Of a stretch of DNA of 64,000 nt, positions 42,600 to 54,461 are shown in pieces (the stretch's first letter is position 1; each line of letters starts with the position of its first letter). Source of the DNA: Diospyros lotus (Eukaryota > Streptophyta > Magnoliopsida > Ericales > Ebenaceae); assembly GCF_014633365.1 (NCBI RefSeq), contig NC_068338.1:19478616-19542615 (forward strand). The letters are read 5' to 3'. The position numbers and the translations under genes are program-made. Under the pieces are notes generated by a model. It saw only the letters and a program-made list of their open reading frames with translations. It ran no database searches and was not told where the DNA came from.

Positions 42600-43160
42600 C
42601 TTTAATGCTAATATAATAATTAATAAAGTTTTATTTGAATTAATAATTAAATAAAATTAAAATTAATATTCATTTCCCTTTACTAACATTAATATTAAAA
42701 TTAATGTCATTAAATAAGTTTGAGAAATTTTGGTGTATAAATGTAATTCTGAAATGTATGGAAAAGAATACTATAAATATATTTTTGATATATCAATAAA
42801 CAAGAAGACTTCCAAATTGATAGCTCATGCGCGAAACTTGATCATCCGAGGTTGGGGGTTCGAATCCAATAAAGAGTTTGAGATAATAGCTATGTGGCGA
42901 GTAATATTCAGTCGAGTAATATTCCAGTCTTGCCATGTGGCGAGCAGATCTTTTAATAAAGAACCAAAAAAATAAATTTTCTATTGCAAAACTTTGGTAG
43001 CTCGATTCCAAGGTGCAACAATTTTAATTATTGCTGGGATTAATATCCCAGACTACCACGCGACGCGTTTATGAGGGGAGGGTAGGACTTGGCACGAGTT
43101 CAATTTTTGGACATCCATTGAATTTAGCGAATGAATTCATCACTAAAAAAATAAAAAAAT
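42600..43160 (+). repeat. module shared with CACTA element 2, with tRNA B-box-like motif
   Basis: 42730-43110 aligns with the reverse complement of 29890-30150. A shared short frame begins MVYK and both copies carry GCTCATGCGCG(A/G)AAC. GGTTCGAATCC at 42857-42867 equals the Pol III B-box consensus; the element 2 copy reads GGTTCGAATTC. It is not a recognisable tRNA gene. Confidence 0.65.
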
Positions 43161-46100
43161 AACAAACTTTATCAATGAAATAAATATGTCGCAAGGAAAA
43201 GAGAAAATAAAATAAAAAACTTGTAATTTCAAAACATAATTTTTACACTTTACAAAATTTGTAAAAATGTATAAAATATGAAATTCAAACTTTAATTTCA
43301 CATTTTAGTAATTAAATTTATATTGTTGATGCAATTTATTTGAATATACATTTTTAATTGTGATAACTGATATATTACGTTATTTTGATTACATCTATTT
43401 ACTTGTATTTATCTTTTTTTTTTTACACATTAAAGTAAAGTCGTTGAATTAAATTAAAAATACATATATAAAAATAAATTTAACTTCAAAATATAAATAA
43501 ATAAGTGTAATTAAAAAATAAAAATTTAAATTGACTGTACAAAAAAAATGTAATAGTACATAAATTAAAATCTAAATGTTCCCTATGTACACATATTTTT
43601 TAAAGATATTGATCTTCATTATTGAGTAATATGTTATCCTTTAGCGAATACCCATTTTTTAAATGAATAATATGCAGATAAAATAAAAATAATAACCACG
43701 TTATTTAGATGATACGTACGTTTCACTTGTTTTAAATTTCATCATTAACTATATGATGTCATGCTATATTATTTAGCAATTTAGTAATGTTGCTGAAATT
43801 AACGTTTAACAAAATATTAATAAAAATTTAATGTGAAATTTATAACATATATAAAAAAAATTTAAAATTTGATTTGAAAATGCAATATTTCTCAATTGAG
43901 ATAATTAATATGAGAATTAAACTTCTCCGTGGCAATATTTCTCAATTGATTGAAGGCTTACAAAATAAACATATAATAATGAATGCAACAATAGTAATTG
44001 AAAAATTGTGTTAATTTAAAGCATTAGAAATAAAATATAAGAAGTCGTAAATTAGAACACTTGAACACTTGTAATGAATATTCTCTAACCCCATAATTAA
44101 TTAATGCTGCAACATCTAAGTATTTATAGTTGACAGTTGAACTACTGAAGACAGTTGAGCTGCATTAAATGCACTTGGAATAAATAATTACTCTTTAGTA
44201 TTTTATTTCTATTATTTTTTTCCTTAGTTTTTTTATCTTTTATAATTATTTTTTTAATTAATGTGAAGTCGTAAAATCAAATATTTATAAAAGAACTATA
44301 TTAATTTTATTAGTTAAAAAAATAAATTAATTTTTAAAAATTTATTTTTCAATGACTAACAATAACTCGGCACTAATTCTCCATCTGCGATAGGTGACTG
44401 TCCATTGCAGATGATTGTTGATTTTAGTTTCCTCTCAAAATACTTATCATTTTTAGTTTACAAAATATATGTAATTTTTAATTTAAATTAGTTAGTAAAA
44501 TTATATTTATTTATAACATAAATATTATTAATCATTTAAAAAATAAAAATACATTTTTATCTCTTCTTCTACAATTAATAATAAATTTAAAAATTCTTAA
44601 AAAATATTTTATTTATTTTTTGGTCATTATTCTTTAAATAATTTCAATTAATTTATTTTTATTATTATTTTTCATTTTTCTTGTCTCTTGATTGTAAAAT
44701 ATTTTTTCTTGATTAGTTTAATGTTGTAAAATTAAATAACTACAAATGATTTATATTTTAAAAATATATATTTATTTTTAAAATTATATATTAATTTAAA
44801 AGAATATATATTAATTTAAAATAATTGATTAATATATATTTTATTAATATATATATTAATTTAAAAAAATCTTGGGGCGCAGTGCACTGCGCCCCCTCTG
44901 CCCAAGGCGCCTTAGGCAGAGGTGGCGTAGTGTACTGCATCCCCAGAGTCAGCGACGGGCATTGCTCGCCCCCCATCTTCTCTCTGACAAGTGCCCCCCT
45001 TCCGCTCTCCCTTTAAAGCTTCCCCCTCCCCTCTCCCCCTCCGATCTTCTCATTTCTTCTATGTAATTTCATCCAAGTGTGCCCTTCCTCCTAATTTCAT
45101 TTCCTCTTGCTTTACCTTTTCTCCGTTCCTCATTGTCTCATTCTCACTGAAATCGTGATAGTGATTTTATTTTAGTGTGATTTACATTTAAAGTTCATCA
45201 AGATTTGAAGGTATTTTTTATTTTTAGTTGTTAATTATTTAAAATTTAAATTACAATATTGAATGTTTGTTACATAATAGGTACTATTTGATTAATTGTT
45301 AAGTTGTAAATAGTTGTTAATGTTAATATTTCTGTTAATGTTATTAATATTAATATTTTTGTTAACTGTTTACATAATAGGTACTATTTGATTAATTGTT
45401 AAGTTGTAAATATTTGTTAATGTTGTTGACGTTAATATTTATGTCAACTGTTAATGTTAATATTTATTATAATATTAATTAACTGTTATTTATTAATATT
45501 AATATTTGTTAAGTAATGAATATAATCTGTTTATTTATATTTATTTCTGTTATTTATGTTGATGAGTATTCACTAAAGTAATACTAACAGATTTATATTT
45601 ATAACATAAATAATATTCTATTTACAACAGAAATAATAAAAAATATGTTAGTATTATTTATAACAAAAATAATAAATTTGTTAGTATTATTTATAACAGA
45701 TTTATAAATAATCTATTTGTATTATTTCTGTTATAATTTTAAATATTTGTTAGTATTATTTCTGTTATTATTTATAAATTATTATTATGTATTATGTGAT
45801 TTAATTAAATAAATTAAATTTAAAATAATATATAATTAAAAATTTAGTGACTGTGTGAGGGGAGAGGCGACTGTTAGGGGGGGAGGGTTTATCATATATT
45901 TTGTATAAATTATTATTATGTAGTCTGTGATCAAAATAAATAAATTAAATTTAAAATAATATATAGTTAAAAACTTAGTGACTTGGGGGAGGGGCGGCTG
46001 TTAGGGGGGTTAAATTAAAAATAAATGTTTAATATAAAAAATATTATATTAAATAATTAGTAAAATAATTAAAAATTGGAGAAATGAATAAAAATATGAA

Positions 46101-48190
46101 TTTTATTATAGGAAATTAAATAATTTGTAAGAGTTTTAATAGAGGAAAAATTAGAGTTTCTTCTCCTTGTGCCTTTTATATGTTAGATTTTAGATTATAA
46201 GGAAGGTGAGAAATGAATAAAAATAGGTAGATGATATTTTAAATAGATAAAAAAATTGTAAAATAAAAAATATAAGAGTTTTTTGTAATTATTATTTTTA
46301 ATATCAAAAATAATTATTCAATCTAAAAATAGATATAAATTTTATAATGATTTTAAACAAATTTAAAAAAATTAAATTTTTTGAGTAAAATTTCGTTTGG
46401 AAATTTTTTTTGTTTCTAAGTTAAAACATAATTTTTTAATTTTTAATTTTTAATTTTTTTGTGGATGAAACTGTTTTTAATTTCATTTTTTTGACACATA
46501 GAATGAATAATAAGAATAGGAGTTTTAATTTTTAATAATATATGTATATTAGCTAATTTTGTTTAGTTTTTAAGTCGTTGAAAGTTTAATCAATATTATT
46601 TGGAAAAATTAGAATTAAAGAAAAATCAAAACATTAAACATTAGAATTAAAATAAAAATATTAAATGAGTGGATTCTTGAATGTTTTAATTTAAAATTTA
46701 TGATGTGATTTAATTTATAGTTCAAAAATAATTTAATTTGTGATGTGATCATTTAATTCAATACTCTAGCCACTAGGATGACAAGCACTGGAATTAAACA
46801 TGGAATATTCCACGTTGATCCCACTACTATAATTGCAATTGCTTACATAAAATTCATAAATTAATTTATGTTTAGCATTAGGTGTGGAGTTTCATTTATA
46901 TTTGACATGTTGACTGTGAGGGTTATGAGGTATCAAATTAATTTATCTCATACTCAACATTTTTAAATGCTAATGAATTACGATGCCAAAAATTAATGGC
47001 AAAGTTTGAAGAGTTATATAATTTTCTTACATGTCTCATGTTTTGGGATCTATAAGATATATGGGGTTTAATTAATGTTAAATTTAAATTAAAAATTTAA
47101 TTTTAATTATTAAAAAATTATAATTAAATAATAAAATGGGGCCGGTTAGGGGTTCAAGTGGGTGAGTGTTTTAAAAATAAATTATTAATAAATTATAAAT
47201 AAAAATTTAATTTTATATTTAATATTATTTAATTTTTTTTATCTTATTAATATTAATAATATAGTTAAATAATTTTAGTAGGATTAAATAAAATTATTTT
47301 GCACAATGGGGTTTTAAATGTATAATCTTAATAAAATTAGATAATAATATATAATTTTAATTAAAATAATAATAATCGCAATTAGGGTTTTAAATGTGGT
47401 GTGGTCGGGGCTTTGGTTCACAGGGGTTTGGTTAATTGTAAATTTAGAATAAAATTTAAATTTCTAAAATAATTTATATTAGATTTTTATTAAGTTATTA
47501 ATATTACTATAAATGTGGTTGTTAAATAATTTTTTTAGGGCCAAATCAATATTTTCTTAATTAATTTTGATATTTTGAGTTTAATTTTAATCAAAATAAT
47601 TCTTCACAAAAAAAAAAAAATTTGTGTATTAGTTTTGTTCTTAAGAATATAGCCTAATTTTCTAACTTTATTTTTTATTAAACCTCTTATTAGAAATTAA
47701 AATAATTTAATTTTTTAATTTTATTAATTATATATTATAAATTAAATCTCTTATTATATGTTTTTAAATTTTTTAATAATAATGGGTGGGTTTCAAGATT
47801 TAAGTAGGGTTTAACTTTAATTTTAATGAAGACTAATCTTAACAAAATTATACAATAATACATAATTGAAATAAATAAAAAATTTGTGGTCTAATCTAGT
47901 TTAATTGTAAAAAATGATTAGTTTAACGATAAATAATATGTTTAAATATAACAGTTGAATGTCCGATAATATAGTTGTCGAGTTAGTTATTTACTTAATA
48001 CAATTTTAAAATTATAACTACAAATATAATGTTATTAATTATTTGGTTAAACTTTTGTTACTTGGTAAAAAATTTAAAGTAGTGTACGTCTGAAAGTGCA
48101 GTTATAAATTACGTACTAAAGAATGGTTTTGTGAATTTTTAGGATAATTTTTTTCGTCATACATATTATTTAATTTAAAATTGAAATTCC
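43161..48190. other. AT-rich 5' interior of CACTA element 4, no gene seen
   Basis: Very AT-rich with scattered homopolymer runs. It includes two adjacent GC-rich palindromes at 44873-44921, a duplicated TAGGTACTATTTGATTAATT stretch (about 45279 and 45379), and a duplicated GGGGAGG(G)CG(A/G)CTGTTAGGGGG block (about 45855 and 45980). No frame has transposase or host-gene features. Confidence 0.6.
44873..44921. repeat. two adjacent GC-rich palindromes
   Basis: GGGGCGCAGTGCACTGCGCCCC is followed at once by CTCTGCCCAAGGCGCCTTAGGCAGAG. Each can fold on itself. The GC content contrasts sharply with the surrounding AT-rich DNA. Confidence 0.85.
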
Positions 48191-48191
48191 A

Positions 48192-51100
48192 TTGCATCGT
48201 AAGTGGATTGATAATAGGTGTAACCTAAGAAGGCGCGGGATTACTAGAGAATTTTATAAGGGTGTCAATGAGTTCATTCAATTTGCGTCTACCCAAGAAA
48301 GTTTTATAAGATTAGAAGAAAAGTTAAAGTGCCCTTGTATGAAATACGAGTATTTAAGGTTTAAATCAGTCAATGAGGTGAAAAGAGATATTTGTAAACA
48401 TAGATTCATGAAAGGTTATTATTATTGGACGCATCATGGTGAGGAAGTGCCCGTTGTGCCTCATTCGGTTGTTGAAAATGAATATTATAGAGAAGACAAT
48501 TTTAGGAATCAGTTTAATTCCTATGAACAGATGGTAATGGATGCGGCTAAGCCATCAAATGCCCCATATATAATGCAAGAGACTGGTACTGGAAGTGGTT
48601 ATTAGACTTACAAGGTAGATGAAGCACTGAATGAAAATGCATAAGCATTTTATGACATATTATCTACTGCACAAGCTCCATTGTATCCAAACTGCGAAGT
48701 AGAAAGTGAACTTTCTGCTGCAGTTAGGATGTTGAGTATAAAGTCTCATTACAACATTCTCGAAGGTGGATATAATGAAATCATGCAATTTTTGCATCAA
48801 ACAATGCCGACTTGTAATCGGGTGCCAACTGATTTTTATCATACCAAGAAATTGGTTTCGCAGCTTGGCCTCGGTTATTAGAAGATTGATTATTGTTCAA
48901 ATGGGTGTATGTTGTATTACAAAGATGACGAATTCGAGATGAATTGTAAGTTTTGCGGTTATCATCGTTTTAAACCTGTAAGAAGTGGGAGAGGAAAATT
49001 TAAACAAATTTCTTATAAAAAAATGTGTATTTGCCTCTCATACCAAGATTACAGAGAATATATGTTTCTACGGTTACAACTACGAGCATAAGATGGCATC
49101 ATGAAAGTCAGATGGAGCCTGGTGTCTTGTCTCACCCGTCTGACGGGGAAGCATGAAAATATTTTGATCAGAAATATCCAAACTTTTCCGCCGATCCTAG
49201 AAATGTGAGGCTTGGTCTTTGTGCAGATGGATTCACTCCATATGGTAATTCGGGTCGGTTGTATTCTTGTTGGCCAGTTATTGTGACGCCATATAACTTG
49301 CCTCTTGAATTATGTTTGAAAAGAGAGTTTCTTTTTCTGACTGCTATTATTTTAGGTCCATCAAATTCGAAAAACAAGATAGATGTGTTCTTACAGCCTT
49401 TAATTGATGAACTAAAATTGTTATGGTACGAAGGTGTTCTGACTTATGATATATCAACCAAAAATAATTTTTTATGAAGGCTGCTCTATTATGAACCCTC
49501 AATGATTTTCCTGTCTATGGAATGTTATCTGGTTGGATGACATCAGGTAGATTAGCGTGTCCATATTCTATGGAGAAAACTAAAGCTTTCAACCTCAAGT
49601 ATGGTGGAAAGATGTCATTTTTTGATTGTCACAGACAATTATTGCCTATGGATCACATCTTCTGGAGAAATATAAGTGTATTTAGAAAAAACAGAGTCGA
49701 TAATTCTTCTCTACCACCACGGTTAACTGGAGATACCGTTTTTCAGAGAGTCTGTAATTTTTCCTCTATCCTCCAGTTACAGGATTGTGCAATGCTTGGG
49801 TATGGTGTTGAGTGTTGGTTCCTAATGATGACAAATATATCCCAAGAGGGGGGGGTGAATTGGGATTAGGGTGAATTTTCGATACTTTAAAACTTTGATG
49901 GATGGTAAAACACTATGTTTCAAAATATAGGATATATGTTTCAAAATAAACCTTTCTGTTAAATAGGTTTCGAAACCTACTATATATGTTTCGAAATCTA
50001 CTTCACTATTTTGCTTGATTCGAAATTCTTTACCTTGTATTTCAAAATAACGATCTTTGGAAAAGATGATTTATATAATTAAGAGTATACCAAAGATGTG
50101 TGTATATCAAAGATATGTTTTCTACGTATAAGTTTATGCTCAAGAAAACTATTTTAGACTTTGATAACAAAACTTATGCAAGCATGTGCAATAGGCAATA
50201 ATGATACATGAAAGCTAAAGAACACTTTGCACAAAAGATATATAGTGGTTCAGCACCCGTCTACTCCACTACCTTCAAGCTTACCCACTTGAAGGATTTG
50301 CAATCCCAATCACTTTGACTAGTGATCACTACAACAAGGGTTTTACCACGGTTCACTCCAAAACCTTACAATGTGAGTTTTTACGGGTTCAACTCAAATC
50401 TAGCACCAAGTGAGTTTTAAGGCTAAACTTGAACCTTTGACATAATGAGTTTTAGGCTCAACTCAAACCTTTACACCATAATGAGTTTTAGGCTAAACTC
50501 AAACCTTACAACAAACAAGATAAATAAAGTTTATCTTTACAACCCAATGGAATGTATAGCAATGAATATCTTACCAATGTGGTTGTGCAAACCTCTTAAC
50601 TTGAGGTGAGGAGAGCTGGAATGATGATACTTCGGATTTCAGCTTGCTTCTCCTTTTCAGACTTGCAATGTAAAAGAATATGATGTATGGATCTTCTTTG
50701 AAAGCTCAATCAAACATTTTAATTACCTCTTATGCTTGTGTGTGTGTCTTTAGTGTGTGCTCACTTGTTGTATCTTGTTCTTTCTCAATCAATCTCTTCT
50801 TGTCTTCAAATACTTGCTATTTATACCAAGATATAGAAATATGGCCGTTTATAGCCGTTAGAGACAAGACAGGAAAATAGGTTTCAAAATATACAAAGTG
50901 TGTTTCGAAACATCACCTAAATAGACCAAGGTTTCGAAACATAGACAACAGGTTTCGAAACATATAATCTTCCAGTTGGACAAAGTACTTAGAGACAGCA
51001 GATAGTAGGAGACAGATTCTAAAGAATCTTATGGGCATTAAGAATAAACAATGGTTTCCACTTTACTATTTGAATTTGAATCTCAAGAGCATGGAGAATG

Positions 51101-53429
51101 CATTAAACAAATGGTTTTGATAAATACAAAATTGCAAAACAAATGCATCTCGGTTTTCAAATGATCTGGTGACAGAATGTCAAAGGTTTCGAAACATGAC
51201 ATGATAGGTTTCGAAACATACCTCTCTAGAAATGAGGTTTCGAAACATAAACATATAGGTTTTGAAACATGGTTCAAAACCTGAATTGAAAACACATGCA
51301 TAACAGAGATGTTTCGAAATAACATATATTGAAAACATTGAAAACCATTTGAAAGGGGTTTCGAAACATGCATAGAAACGTGACAGAGTTTCAGAAACAT
51401 TTGCTTGAAAGCACAATCCACAGCATGTATACATCACAGCTTATTTACATTTCTTTAGTTTAAGTAGTACTTTAATACATAAATGTAAATAACGAAGTAC
51501 CCCCTATTTGGATTTAATAAAAATACTTAGAAAATCAAAATCCAAATCAATAAGAAAGTAGATTTTGGGTTTTAGTACAAACATACGATTTTGTGATTTA
51601 ACCACCTTCAAAATATATACTTTCTATTCAATGAAAAATTCATTAAAAATCGTTTTAGCACTAATGAATGTTAGATACCAAATTACCGGGAGATAGTTTT
51701 CTAATAAGAAAACTCTTTCTTATATGTCTCTTTATAAGGTGCTAACCTTCCAGACTTAGTCAAAATAGGGTTTTCATTTTCATAAAGTGAAACTTGATAT
51801 TGAAATTGATATATATTGAAACCACATACTTGACTCATGACTTAGGGATTAAATCAATATATGTTTTTCATCATTAAAACTATTGTACAAAAGTACAACA
51901 ACATTGAGCACATTTTATGCAAATTAGAGCATGTATTTCCTCCCAGATGGTTTAGTCCAATGGAGCATCTCCCAGTGCACTTAGTTTACGAAGCAAAGGT
52001 GGGGGGACCAGTACAATACAGATGGATGTATCCATTTGAATCGTTAATTTTTAAAGATAATAAAATTCTTTTATATTGATGATATTTTCGAATGATTTAG
52101 GTTTCTCAACACTTTAAAGAAGAAGATTGACAATAAAGCTTGTGTAGAAGGATCCATATGTGAGGCATATTTAATTGAGGAGACGTCCACATTTGGTTCA
52201 TATTATTTTGCACCAAATGTTCCATCAAGAAGAACGAGAGTCCCTCGAAATGACGATGGAGGAGATTGTTCATATCCACAAATTTTCGTGTTCAATTATC
52301 CAGGCCATCTGCGGGAGTAATGAAAATGAAAATCAGGTGGATGGATGGAAAAGAGTTTGGAGCCGCCAAATTATATGTCTTGTTGAATACTCTGAAGGTC
52401 GAACCTAATATCGAGTAAGAATTAAAATTTAAATGAATATATTTATAAGTTTATTCTTGGTTCATATTAAATGATTGATATATCATTTAAATTTTTCAGC
52501 ATGTACACCAATCTATTGCGTGAGCTATATTCAAATATCACAGACGCAAAAATAGACAAAGAAATCGAGAAACATTTTCCTAAGTGGTTCCATCATCAAG
52601 TATGTCACTTCATATTAGATTATTTTTTAATTAAACTTTAAAAATACATTAAGTGATTCAAATATTTTCTTAGGTTAATTCGAATACTCAAGTTGTTACA
52701 GATCCATTAATTCAGAATATAGGATGGGGACCGACTCAAAACGTGCGGTATTGGCCAATGTATTTCATGAACGGATATAAATTTCATACGGTCGAATGGA
52801 GTACTAGTAGATTTACCTAAAATTTTGGGATTTGTGTGTCTAGGACAGGGGTTGGATCCTCAAAGACCTATTATTACAGAAAATTTTTAGATATTATTGA
52901 ATTGGAATATGCAGGCCTACCAATCAAAAGGGTAGTTATGTTCAAATGTGAATGGTACGATCCAAGTCCTAGGGGAACCAAAATTCACGAAAAGTATGGT
53001 ATTATCGAGGTTCGATCATCAAGAAGGTATAAGAAATATGATCCTTTCATTTTTGCTCAACAAGCTGAACAAGTGTATTACGTGTCGTACCCCAGCACTT
53101 GCCATGATAAACGTGATTGGATGGTTGTTATTAAAACAAAGACACGGCCTACAATAACGGCTCCCGAGGCTAATATGGAAGAACCTTTTCAAGAGGATGA
53201 AATGCCAAAACTCCCGCAAATTGATCAAAATAATGACCTTAGAGATAGTTTACAAGATTTAGATGGGATAGTCGAGAAAATAGATGTTTCAAATATTATT
53301 TATCAAGAAGAAGATGATGATGTAGAGGAAGAATCTATATCAAAAGATGACGAAGAAGAGTTATTGTCTGATGACATAGATAGTGATGAATTTGTAGAAG
53401 AAGATTTATATATTTATGAATACATGTGA
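48192..53429 (+). pseudogene. TNPD/TNP2-like CACTA transposase, interrupted
   Basis: The frame begins HRKWIDNRCNL at 48195, where family members start MDRKWI; the start codon reads TTG. 48192-48605 matches the transposase-associated domain (LKCPCMKYEYLRF, GYYYWTHHGEE). 49100-49800 matches Transposase_21 (RLGLCADGFTPYG, SCWPVIVTPYNLP, KIDVFLQPLIDELK, FDCHRQLLPMDH). After a solo LTR, 51904-52090 continues as DUF4218 (CKLEHVFPPRWF, EAKVGGPVQYRWMYP), and 52680-53160 as DUF4216 (KRVVMFKCEWYDP, KYGIIEV, QVYYVSYPS), ending in an acidic tail at 53429. Several stops break it. About 200 residues of the TNP2 core are missing at the LTR junction (GYGVE joined to HILCKLE), so a deletion came before or with the insertion. 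Confidence 0.88.
49813..51903 (-). repeat. solo LTR A, SIRE-like, with GTTTCGAAAC array
   Basis: It starts TGTTGGTTCCTAATGATG and ends TACAACAACA, with perfect TTGAG duplications (49808-49812 and 51904-51908). Its reversed right end aligns with the left end of the solo LTR at 26181. About seventeen GTTTCGAAAC-like words lie at 49916-50040, 50880-50965 and 51185-51400. It splits the TNPD-like gene of CACTA element 4. Confidence 0.92.
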
Positions 53430-54461
53430 ATTTAAATATATATATTATGATATAATATCGATCATTTGTATTTTTTAATGTCTGTGACCTTGTACGTTTC
53501 ATCGTGTTTTTTTGTTTCATGTAATTTCAAAAACAAATGTTAGGGCATTCATCTCCCGAACCAAGCAGGGGTAGGGGTAGTAGAGGTAGAGGAAGATGTC
53601 GATCTTATAGGGACACACCTTCCCCAGATCCTAGTAGTGCTGGTTCACAATCTTCTCCTTCTATCTCCACACATGGTGTTCCGTCTACTCCTTTATATCC
53701 TCAGCTATCGCACCCCCATGCCTCAGTTCCAACAACAATTCCTCTATATGGCATATTATATGGGTTATACTACAGTCCCACCCATCTGAGATTGCACTAC
53801 ATTTTGTCCCCTATCCTGGGTCTACTTTTCATCCCATAGGAGGTTCATATCCATACTCATTTATGCCGACACCACATGCACATCCTTCGACATCTTTTCC
53901 TGCATAGAATGTTGACCCGACTCCATCTGAGCCAATTAATACCGACCGAGCTGATCACCGAGTAAAGTTATCCTGCAATCAGAACTGTGATAAGTGAGTA
54001 TCTTAATTATGTTATTTTTAATTAATTGTTTGTGATTGTTTTACATATAAATGAAATTTCTTACACGATAAATATTGGTTTTACAGTTTTTTTCTCGAGG
54101 TTGGCCCACCAGGTGTACAGTCCAAGATTTGGAAGAGACGGTACACTGAAGCTTAGCTTCATTGGGATGACGTGCCTGAATTAACACGAATGATGTGGCT
54201 AGACGAATTTAGTGTAAGTTTAATTGCAATTCTTAATTATAGAAAGTTTCAATTTAAAATTGTATACATATTTATTCATTTTTAATTTCTTGTAGAAGGA
54301 GTTTAAGTGGCAACTCGATGAGAGTGATCGTATATGGATCACTTGGAATAAATCTGGTCGGAGAAGTTTTAGAAATAATTTGAACAAAATTAAAGGAGGT
54401 GCAGATAATAGGGAATGGATGGATCCGATGTTGCGGTGAGCATTACAAGCCAAGTGGGATG

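Noticed and set aside
42831..42870. Possible tRNA gene
   Set aside because: A B-box is present but no acceptor stem, anticodon arm or properly spaced A-box can be formed.
42730..42975. 81-codon plus-strand frame with a related minus-strand frame at 29955-30152
   Set aside because: Homology reflects the shared CACTA module. The frame is short, the B-box-like DNA motif crosses it, and no protein family fits.
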